A stretch of 12,403 nt of DNA from Armatimonadota bacterium (lineage in GTDB: Bacteria > Armatimonadota > Zipacnadia > Zipacnadales > FEN-943): assembly GCA_029777735.1 (NCBI GenBank), contig JAKORR010000499.1:1-12403 (forward strand), written 5' to 3'. Under the pieces are notes generated by a model. The model was not told the origin of the DNA. It saw nothing but the letters and a program-made list of their open reading frames with translations, and did no database searches. The position numbers and the translations under genes were made by a program. Shown piece by piece: positions 7,226-12,403 of the stretch (position 1 is the stretch's first letter; each line of letters begins with the position of its first letter).

Positions 7226-8068
7226 TCATCGTACGATTGTGGCTGTGTACCAGTCGAGAAAGCCCTTGGCGTCCACCTCCACCGCCGCCATCACGTTCGC
7301 CTCGCCCGGTTCCACCAGCGTACGTCCGTCGTCTGCAATCTCCACCCGCAGCGGCTTCATTCTGCAGAACTGGCGCTCGACGCATGACAGGGCCAGCGGG
7401 TCATGCAGCGTGGGCACGCCATGCCCCCACAACGCCGTCAGCTCCATCAGCGCCCGCGTGCAGGGCTTGTCCGCCGCCTCCAGACGCTTCATCCACGGTT
7501 CCTCGAGCCGCACTTGCAGCGTCACATCCAATCCCACCATCACCAACTCCGCGCCCGACTGGAAGACTCTACGCGCTGCTGCCGGGTCGCAACGAATATT
7601 CCATTCCGCCTGCGGGAAGTCGGGCCTGGCAGACGGGTCCACCAGGCCGCCCATCAACACGATGCGCTTAAACCTGCGGCCTAACTCTGGATCCAGCTCT
7701 AACGCCCGGCCCACGTTGCTCAACGGCCCTATTGGCACCAGCGTGAGCTCGCCCGGCCTCTCCCTTGCCAGTCGCACCAGAGCCTCCGGCGCAGTCTCCG
7801 ACGGGGCCTCGTAGGTATGACCGGCCGCCCAGTTGAGCTGTCCGTTCTCGCCCTCTCTGTCGTCCGCCGCGTAGACCGGAACCTCGCCACGGCCCAGTAT
7901 CCCCAGCAGCTTGCTTGCTAATCGCGCCCGTGACAGCGTCGGGCCAAAGGCGCACGTCACAGCCACCAGGTCCACGGCTTCCCACTTCGCCGCTAGTACC
8001 AACGCGTAGGCATCGTCCACGTCGTCACCGATATCAGTGTCCAAGATGATGGGTATCGCTTTGCTCAT
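7226..8068 (-). CDS. Inosine-uridine preferring nucleoside hydrolase family protein
   Basis: The protein has 280 aa, cytoplasmic. The family hydrolyses the N-glycosidic bond of ribonucleosides to free base and ribose, using a bound Ca ion. The hallmark N-terminal Asp cluster reads DTDIGDDVDD (10-19). Further conserved sites are the GPLSN segment (114-118), MGG (139-141), EWNIRCDP (155-162) with N157 and D161, and HDPLAL (222-227) with H222 and D223, the His-Asp pair seen near the active site. Length is slightly below the common 310. Its ATG overlaps the TGA of the permease gene by 4 bp (ATGA), and GGAGG (8077-8081) lies 8 nt ahead inside the permease gene, so it is translationally coupled to the metal importer. 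Base specificity cannot be told from sequence. Confidence 0.93.
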   Translation of the reverse strand: MSKAIPIILDTDIGDDVDDAYALVLAAKWEAVDLVAVTCAFGPTLSRARLASKLLGILGRGEVPVYAADDREGENGQLNWAAGHTYEAPSETAPEALVRLARERPGELTLVPIGPLSNVGRALELDPELGRRFKRIVLMGGLVDPSARPDFPQAEWNIRCDPAAARRVFQSGAELVMVGLDVTLQVRLEEPWMKRLEAADKPCTRALMELTALWGHGVPTLHDPLALSCVERQFCRMKPLRVEIADDGRTLVEPGEANVMAAVEVDAKGFLDWYTATIVR

Positions 8069-8919
8069 TCGCTTTTCCTCCAGCCTACTAGAGTCGAGAC
8101 CAGCACAAAGGCCAAGAATTGGGTCAGTACTATGGTGGCGCCGCTAGGCAGCGACGCGTAGTGCGACAAGACCAGTCCGGCGATTGCCGAGCCCACACCC
8201 AGGACCAGCGACAGGGCAAGCATGCCGTTGAAGCTACGGGCCAGCAAGCGGGCCGTGGCGCCCGGAATCACCAGGAAAGCACTAACCAGCACTAGCCCCA
8301 CCACTTTCACAGAGACCACGATGGTTAGTGCCAGCAGCACCAGCAGCAGGTAGTGTAGAAAGCCCGTAGGCAGGCCGCTAACCGCCGCCATGTGCTCGTC
8401 GAAGGTATAGTACAGCAACTCCTTGTAGAAGACAGCGAGCAGCAGGAACACTACAGCGCTGAGGATCACCATGACGATTACGTCGGTGCGCGTGACGGCT
8501 AGAATGCTGCCGAACAGGTAGGTGATCACGTCGGCGGCGTACGTCTCGCGCAGGGCAACAAGGACTATGCCCAAAGCCATGGCCGCCGCGAAGAAGATGC
8601 CGATGGCGCTGTCAGCGGACACCAGCCCGCGCTTGCTTACCAGGCCGATGAGCAGCGCCACACCGACGCAGAAAAGGGCTGTGGTGAGATCGATGCCCAG
8701 GTCCGCCCAAGCTGTCGGCGCTTGGAAGAGATAGAGCCCCAGGGCCACTCCCCCGAAGGCCGCGTGCGAGATGCCCTGACCGATGAAGGCCATCCTGCGG
8801 AGGACCATGTACACCGAAAGCGCAGAGCACACCGCCCCCACCAGCACGCCCGCCAGCAGCGCCTGTTGCATGAACTGGAAGCTCGCCAAGGCCTCCAGGA
8901 AACCCACACGCTCGGTCAT
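8065..8919 (-). CDS. znuB: Metal ABC transporter permease, ABC-3 family (ZnuB/MntB-like)
   Basis: The protein has 284 aa and is very hydrophobic, with about eight membrane helices. It forms the inner-membrane channel for Zn(II) or Mn(II) with the ATPase and lipoprotein encoded just upstream. Family signatures are LRRMAFIGQGISHAAFGGVALG, split around residues 40-61, VVGLVLVSAFLVIPGATARLL, split around 206-226, and SHYASLPSGATIVL (262-275). The open frame extends further upstream, but that part reads as Arg-rich shadow of the ATPase gene. The ATG at 8919 overlaps the ATPase TGA by 4 bp (ATGA) and has AAGAAGG (8926-8932) 6 nt ahead, so it is the clear start. The 3' end overlaps the nucleoside hydrolase start. 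Confidence 0.95.
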   Translation of the reverse strand: MTERVGFLEALASFQFMQQALLAGVLVGAVCSALSVYMVLRRMAFIGQGISHAAFGGVALGLYLFQAPTAWADLGIDLTTALFCVGVALLIGLVSKRGLVSADSAIGIFFAAAMALGIVLVALRETYAADVITYLFGSILAVTRTDVIVMVILSAVVFLLLAVFYKELLYYTFDEHMAAVSGLPTGFLHYLLLVLLALTIVVSVKVVGLVLVSAFLVIPGATARLLARSFNGMLALSLVLGVGSAIAGLVLSHYASLPSGATIVLTQFLAFVLVSTLVGWRKSE

Positions 8920-9785
8920 GAACAGCCTTCTTCTGGGCCGTCTGGGCGCTCGCGGCTGCGGTCGTGCTCGCCGCCGGCCAGGCGTCGGCCAAAGGCCAGG
9001 AATTCGTCCAATTCGCAGCTTACAGCGTCGCGAATCTCTTCGGGTGTCACACGGTCGGCACGCTCGTGCCAGTGTATGGTGCGACACAGACATGCTAGCC
9101 GGTCGGCGTAGTGGCCGATCTGGGGCAGGTCATGAGTAACCATGATAATGGTCAGTCCCAGGACGTCGCGGAGCCTCAGCAGCATCTCGAAGAAGGACTC
9201 CTGACCACCCACATCCACGCCTGCAGTCGGTTCGTCCAGTAGTAGTAGGCGCGGATCCCCAACCAGCGCGCGGGCGATGAGCACTCGCTGCTGCTGGCCC
9301 ACCGAGAGTTTAGCCATGGGGCGCGTTGCGTACTCAGCCATGCCGACCTGATCGAGGGTCGCCAGTGCCTTCTCCCGCGCCCAGCGACCGACGCGGCGGC
9401 CCAGGCCGATGTGCGCGAACAAGCCCATCACCACTACCTCCGCCACTGTCACCGGGAAGCCGCGGTCGAGTTCGCTGCGCTGCTCCATGTAACCCACGGC
9501 AGAACGCTTCTTACCCAGCCGCGTGGCAGGCGTCCCAAAGACCAGTACACGGCCGCGTGTCGGCGTGAGCTCACCCAGGATCAGCCGCAGTAGCGTGGTC
9601 TTGCCGCCGCCGTTGGGGCCGATGACGCCCAAAATCACCCCGGGCGGCACTTGCAAGTTGACGTCTTGTAGCACCATGTTGCCGTTTTGCCAGGCGAAGT
9701 CGAGATGCTCGACCTCCACGATCGGGGCCTGGTTCTCGTCGCAGCGCGGAAAAGGCTTGGCGGTTAGGTTTCCCTTATCATCCAA
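8916..9785 (-). CDS. znuC: Metal ABC transporter ATP-binding protein (ZnuC/MntA-like)
   Basis: The protein has 289 aa, on the cytoplasmic face of the transporter. It contains Walker A GPNGGGKT (56-63), Q-loop Q102, signature SVGQQQR (161-167), Walker B LLLDEP with D184 and E185, and the switch H218 in VTHD. The tail after residue 230 (CLCRTIHWHE) matches the place where metal transporters carry a Cys/His-containing segment. The first 20 residues and the acidic, charged end (GGEHDRSRER...) extend beyond the core. The start is probably TTG at 9785. GGGAGG lies 15 nt ahead and GGTGG 7-8 nt ahead, both near or inside the end of znuA. An inner GTG at 9719 (V23) is the alternative. The gap to znuA is 12 nt. 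Confidence 0.94.
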   Translation of the reverse strand: MDDKGNLTAKPFPRCDENQAPIVEVEHLDFAWQNGNMVLQDVNLQVPPGVILGVIGPNGGGKTTLLRLILGELTPTRGRVLVFGTPATRLGKKRSAVGYMEQRSELDRGFPVTVAEVVVMGLFAHIGLGRRVGRWAREKALATLDQVGMAEYATRPMAKLSVGQQQRVLIARALVGDPRLLLLDEPTAGVDVGGQESFFEMLLRLRDVLGLTIIMVTHDLPQIGHYADRLACLCRTIHWHERADRVTPEEIRDAVSCELDEFLAFGRRLAGGEHDRSRERPDGPEEGCS

Positions 9786-9797
9786 TTAGATCGCCAC

Positions 9798-10760
9798 CTA
9801 CCTCCCGGGTCCCTTGGCCGGATCGGAGGCCGACAGCGCATTGACAATCTGTGCGATATTGAATCGCATGAGACCCAAGTAGGTGTTTCGCTGCGGGTCA
9901 CTGGCATCGCCGATCGGGTCCAGCACCCAAACCCGACCGCCGACTTCCCTTGCCAAGGCCTCCGCGGCTCTTTCCGATAGCTGAGGCTCCGCGAAGACGG
10001 ACTTGAGGCCCACCGACTTCATAGTCCCCAGCAAGTCGGCGATGTGGCGCGAGCTAGGCTCGCGACCCGGCTGCTCCTCGATCACACCAATCACCTCTAT
10101 GCCCAGCCGCCGGAAGAGGTAGCCAAAGGCTGCGTGCGAGGTGACGGCCTGCCGTACTCGCACTCTCTGCATAGCTGCCTTACCCTCGCGCAGCAGCTCC
10201 TCTATCTTTGCCGCGTAGTCCTCGGCGGCCTGTGAGTATTCCTCGGCGTGGGCCAGATCGAGCGTGCCCAGCCATCTTCCCACTTCCCGCACCATCCGCG
10301 CCGCCAGAATCGGGTCAAGCCAAACGTGCGGATCGTCTTTGAGCAGTTGCGACTTGTCGAGGGTGGCGCCCAGCTCCAGCAGCCTAGGCGCCTCGGCACC
10401 TGTGGCCTGGGCGAGGTCCTGTAGCCAGGTCTCCAGACCTAGGCCGATTGACACCATCCCCGTCGCGCGGGCCAGCAGCAGGCTGTCCTGCGGTGTGGGC
10501 TCATAGGTATGGGGGCTGCTGCCGGGCTTCAGCAAAGCCTGAGCAATCACATGAGGACCGCCGATCTGATGCACCCAGTCGGCTAAGGGATAAATGGTTG
10601 TGACGATTAGCATCGGCCTACTTTGCGCCGAGCCACTCGAAGGGACCACTGAGGCAGATCGGCCGGGTCTTGTCGACGTCAGACAACCGCCCAAGGCCAC
10701 GAGTACGACAAGGAAAAGAACAGGAAACGTCCTCCTGTTCGGTGGCAACGTGCGAGTCAC
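9798..10760 (-). CDS. znuA: Metal-binding lipoprotein of ABC transporter, cluster A-I (ZnuA/MntC-like)
   Basis: The protein has 320 aa. It captures Zn(II) or Mn(II) outside the inner membrane and delivers it to the permease. A signal sequence ends in a lipobox LGGC with C26 as the lipidated cysteine. Metal ligands by family pattern are H84 in SPHTYEP, H145 in DPHVWLDP, H209 in TSHAAFGYL, and an acidic residue at D281 or D285 in LDPIGD. The His-rich loop common in Zn-specific ZnuA is absent between H84 and H145, so Mn is possible. The start is uncertain: GTG at 10760 touches GAGGGG directly, while TTG at 10748 lies 12 nt from it. No other start precedes the stop at 10797-10799. It heads the operon and has a promoter with a dyad at 10781-10809. 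Confidence 0.93.
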   Translation of the reverse strand: MTRTLPPNRRTFPVLFLVVLVALGGCLTSTRPGRSASVVPSSGSAQSRPMLIVTTIYPLADWVHQIGGPHVIAQALLKPGSSPHTYEPTPQDSLLLARATGMVSIGLGLETWLQDLAQATGAEAPRLLELGATLDKSQLLKDDPHVWLDPILAARMVREVGRWLGTLDLAHAEEYSQAAEDYAAKIEELLREGKAAMQRVRVRQAVTSHAAFGYLFRRLGIEVIGVIEEQPGREPSSRHIADLLGTMKSVGLKSVFAEPQLSERAAEALAREVGGRVWVLDPIGDASDPQRNTYLGLMRFNIAQIVNALSASDPAKGPGR

Positions 10761-10780
10761 CCCCTCGGGAAGCGAGGCGC

Positions 10781-10809
10781 ATTTTAGCTCAGTCGACTAA
10801 AGGCAACAA
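10781..10809 (-). promoter_or_regulatory. Candidate promoter of the metal-transport operon
   Basis: On the minus strand TAAAAT (plus 10781-10786) matches five of six bases of the sigma70-type -10. TTGTTG (plus 10804-10809) lies exactly 17 nt upstream as a partial -35. Transcription would begin near 10774, giving a leader of only about 14 nt before the GTG at 10760. The position directly ahead of znuA supports it. The -35 is weak, so an activator or a different sigma factor is possible. Confidence 0.45.
10783..10801. promoter_or_regulatory. 19-bp dyad, candidate metalloregulator operator
   Basis: TTTAG (10783-10787) and CTAAA (10797-10801) form a perfect 5-bp inverted repeat with 9 nt between them, 19 bp in all, and AGTCGACT inside is itself palindromic. 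The dyad covers the end of the -10 and most of the spacer of the znuA promoter, where a repressor would block polymerase. Size and half-site resemble DtxR/MntR-class boxes. A Fur-class Zur site is an alternative. No regulator gene lies in the window. Confidence 0.4.
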
Positions 10810-11349
10810 GCCACGCCCATCCAACGAGAGTGTGCAGTTCCCGCAGGATAGACTTGGCTAGATGGCCGAGGCGGCCGGTGGCCGTAGCTGCCGCGCAGGC
10901 AGGGGCGCGCAGGTGGCTGGTTTCCCGGAAGTGGGCAAAGACTCTGCGCCGGGGCCCTAGCTGGGCGTCGGCTGTCCTGTGATCCCTGCCCTGGGCCCTC
11001 GCGACGGCCTCCTGGCAACCAACGATTCATCCTGAGTAAACCGAACACGCCTCCATCCAACCTCCGACCCCTGCCGGTGCCGCCGCCCTGTGCCTTGCCA
11101 AGGGAATCCGCGCACAGCCAAAGCTTTGCCCTGGGCGTCCTCACTGCTGGAGTGTAGCCACTCGCCCTGGAGGAAACGGTGAGTGCCCGAGTTTCGGGTC
11201 TTGCGTAACATCATCACCACTGCGCCAGCCAAGACCTCGGGGCCGCCGCGTTCGACTTACATCCAAGGCTATTGTACACTGGGCGCCGCGGGCGGGGAGA
11301 GCGTGCTGAGCTTGGGGCAACGGCGCTTGTGCGCCATCTATTTGACTGA
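10810..11349. other. Divergent intergenic region, GC-rich and without convincing gene
   Basis: This stretch separates the metal-transport operon from the MBL hydrolase gene. The open frames across it (for example minus 10797-11144) are rich in Arg, Gly and Pro, lack domains and have no RBS, so I do not call them genes. A structured patch lies at 11142-11198: mutually exclusive GAGTG/CACTC/GAGTG arms and a CCCGA/TCGGG hairpin. Towards the MBL gene I see only a poor promoter candidate, TACACT at 11275-11280 with TTCGAC at 11251-11256. No tRNA, riboswitch core or repeat unit was recognised. Confidence 0.45.
11150..11198 (+). repeat. Competing inverted repeats upstream of the MBL hydrolase gene
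   Basis: GAGTG (11150-11154) can pair with CACTC (11159-11163). The same CACTC, extended to CACTCGCC (11159-11166), can instead pair with GGTGAGTG (11178-11185), with one G-U pair and an 11-nt loop. CCCGA (11186-11190) then pairs with TCGGG (11194-11198) over 3 nt. The first two foldings exclude each other, as in switch-like leaders, but the patch lies nearly 200 nt before the gene and has no T-run. It may be chance in GC-rich DNA. Confidence 0.35.
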
Positions 11350-11367
11350 TTGCGGCACGACAATTCG

Positions 11368-11374
11368 AAAGGAG
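11368..11374 (+). promoter_or_regulatory. Ribosome binding site deciding the MBL hydrolase start
   Basis: AAAGGAG ends 8 nt before the GTG at 11383, where homology to the family also begins. The TTG at 11350, which would add eleven residues, lies upstream of this site and would place the RBS inside the coding region. Confidence 0.7.
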
Positions 11375-11382
11375 TATGTCAG

Positions 11383-12201
11383 GTGCTTGTGCGTGTTCTC
11401 GGTTCGTCAGCAGCGGAAGGGTTCCCCGGGCTATTTTGTGTATGCCCAGTGTGCCAGAAGGCGCGGGCCAAAGGTGGGAAAGATATCCGCCGCCGCAGCG
11501 CTTATCTGCTCGGCGATACGGTGATGGTGGACTGGGGACCCGACGCCTACCACAGCATGATCGCACTCAACGTGGACTACGCTCCGCTTCGCCATCTGCT
11601 GGTCAGCCACAGTCATCAGGACCACTGGATGCCCGAGGACCTTGCCTTCCGCCGCAAGGGCTTCTCGGTCATCCCAGAGAACAGCGTGCTAACCGTCCAC
11701 GGCAACCAGGCTGTGGGTGACAAGCTGAAGACCGTTCTGGACGACCTGGACGTCGTCGCGCTGAGTTACCGGCGTGCTGTCGCCTTCGAGGAAAGGGACC
11801 TAGGCGACGGTCTGGTGGGCATTCCCTTGCCAGCGAATCATGCCCCTGACGAGGAAGCCTTCAACTGGCTGGTGCGGACGCCGGAGGGAAGCGTGCTCTT
11901 TGGCAACGACACGGGCTGGTATCCGGCCGAGAGTTGGGATTTCCTGGCAGGCGAGAGCCTGAGGGTCGTATTCATGGACTCAACATCGGGTTCGATACCT
12001 GCGCGCGACCACCACATGGGTTGCGTAGTGGTCGTTGAAGTGCGCGACATGATGTGCAAGATGGGGATTCTAGCCCCTGGCGCGCGGTTCATTTCGAACC
12101 ACTTCTCGCACAACGGCGGGATGCTCCACTCCGATCTATACGACTTCTATGCGCCGCACGGGATTGAGGTAGCCTACGATGGCATGGAGGTTGCGCTCTG
12201 A
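11383..12201 (+). CDS. PhnP-like metallo-beta-lactamase-fold hydrolase
   Basis: The protein has 272 aa, cytoplasmic. MBL-fold enzymes of the PhnP group hydrolyse phosphodiester bonds; PhnP itself opens cyclic ribose phosphate in phosphonate use. Here the N-terminal LGSSAAEGFPGLFC, then C19-x-C21-x2-C24, matches the extra structural zinc site of PhnP. The active-site motif is SHSHQDHW (H76, H78, D80, H81). Further ligands are probably H153 (ANHAPDE), D176 (NDTGWY) and H240 or H243 (SNHFSHNGG). GGKDIRRRSA (31-40) is a typical follow-on. It starts with GTG at 11383 behind AAAGGAG. There are no other phosphonate genes nearby, so the substrate is open. It is transcribed away from the metal importer, which could supply its zinc or manganese. 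Confidence 0.9.
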   Translation: MLVRVLGSSAAEGFPGLFCVCPVCQKARAKGGKDIRRRSAYLLGDTVMVDWGPDAYHSMIALNVDYAPLRHLLVSHSHQDHWMPEDLAFRRKGFSVIPENSVLTVHGNQAVGDKLKTVLDDLDVVALSYRRAVAFEERDLGDGLVGIPLPANHAPDEEAFNWLVRTPEGSVLFGNDTGWYPAESWDFLAGESLRVVFMDSTSGSIPARDHHMGCVVVVEVRDMMCKMGILAPGARFISNHFSHNGGMLHSDLYDFYAPHGIEVAYDGMEVAL

Positions 12202-12228
12202 TTCCGGCGCGAGGCGAGAACTTGCACA

Positions 12229-12255
12229 GAAGGGCGCCCGCTATGATGCGCCTTC
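12229..12255 (+). terminator. Possible weak terminator hairpin after the MBL gene
   Basis: GAAGG and CGC (12229-12237, with one bulged G) pair with GCGCCTTC (12248-12255) over a 10-nt loop, starting 28 nt after the stop codon. No T-tract follows, so intrinsic termination would be weak. Position and stem make it the best candidate for an end signal here. Confidence 0.35.
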
Positions 12256-12306
12256 ATCAACACCTGCTTGACATAATCATCATTCAGTATGTGGTACGGA
12301 GCTAGC

Positions 12307-12403
12307 ATGCCCTTCAGGCCCCACCACGACCATGCGGCACACTCGGTGGTGGAATCCCTCATCGTCGATCCCGACGTCTCGATCGAGTTTGCCGTGGGAA
12401 CCG
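12307..12403 (+). CDS. Partial open frame at the right edge, function unknown
   Basis: An ATG at 12307 opens a frame that stays open for 32 codons to the end of the window; GGAG (12298-12301) lies 5 nt ahead. The visible protein begins MPFRPHHDHAAHSVVESL and continues with an acidic, valine-rich stretch. I do not recognise the family. A perfect TTGACA stands at 12268-12273, but no matching -10 lies at normal distance. A short open frame in GC-rich DNA can be chance, so the call rests on the RBS and on the 105-nt gap after the previous gene. Confidence 0.4.
   Translation, partial: MPFRPHHDHAAHSVVESLIVDPDVSIEFAVGT

Noticed and set aside
8920..9093. Longer permease start
   Set aside because: The extra 58 residues are an Arg-rich shadow of the ATPase gene. 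The ATGA overlap with AAGAAGG gives the proper start.
11167..11180. GGAGGAAA as part of an RNase P RNA
   Set aside because: The conserved bases after it (AGTCCGGGC type) and the rest of the RNase P core are missing on both strands.
10797..11232. Open frames of 91-115 codons on the minus strand between znuA and the MBL gene
   Set aside because: They are low-complexity Arg/Gly/Pro-rich, overlap each other in different frames, have no RBS and no recognisable motif.
11183..11524. Plus-strand open frame overlapping the start of the MBL gene in another frame
   Set aside because: There are no motifs, and the MBL frame has the RBS and active-site residues.
12268..12290. Promoter with perfect TTGACA before the partial right-edge gene
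   Set aside because: No acceptable -10 lies 16-18 nt downstream. The nearest candidate, TATGTG, is only 14 nt away and weak.

Overview
This is a GC-rich, tightly packed bacterial window. Protein style suggests an uncultured Gram-negative-type lineage such as Armatimonadota or Planctomycetota-like bacteria. The hints are a prokaryotic RING plus CXXCXGXG protein, a large secreted PL11 lyase, a NIF3 variant with a THEP motif and a xylose-isomerase-like TIM barrel. That placement is an inference from general resemblance, not a search. I see no tRNA, rRNA, CRISPR array, insertion sequence or phage gene.

Layout. At the left edge one plus-strand gene (142-990) encodes a membrane protein with an N-terminal RING-like zinc finger and a C-terminal array of twelve CXXCXGXG zinc motifs. 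Three consecutive inverted repeats (75-142) precede it. It converges on a long run of eight minus-strand genes spanning 10760 down to 1256. In transcription order these are: a metal-binding lipoprotein (znuA-like), its ABC ATPase (znuC-like), its ABC permease (znuB-like), a nucleoside hydrolase, a NIF3-family dinuclear metal protein, a sugar isomerase/epimerase-like TIM barrel, endonuclease III (nth), and a 1149-residue multi-modular rhamnogalacturonan lyase (PL11). The first four are almost certainly one transcript, with a 12-nt gap and then two 4-bp ATGA overlaps. NIF3 follows 28 nt later. The isomerase, nth and lyase lie behind gaps of 144, 93 and 26 nt and may have their own promoters.

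The znuA promoter region (10781-10809) carries a 19-bp dyad centred between the -10 and -35 elements. It has the size of a DtxR/MntR-type operator and is a good candidate site for metal-dependent repression. A non-coding stretch of about 570 bp then separates znuA from a divergent plus-strand PhnP-like metallo-beta-lactamase-fold hydrolase (GTG start 11383, end 12201). A truncated possible gene starts at 12307 and runs off the window.

How the genes may work together. The transporter imports Zn(II) or Mn(II). Several neighbours are metal-dependent enzymes (nucleoside hydrolase with Ca, NIF3, TIM-barrel isomerase, MBL hydrolase) or zinc-rich (RING/CXXCXGXG protein). The nucleoside hydrolase releases ribose from nucleosides. 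With the isomerase-like protein and the phosphodiesterase-like MBL, a link between metal supply and nucleoside or sugar salvage is conceivable but only inferred. The lyase serves pectin (rhamnogalacturonan I) degradation outside the cytoplasm. Nothing here proves a new system. The most unusual items are the RING-TM-12xCXXCXGXG protein and the translational coupling of a nucleoside hydrolase to a metal importer.
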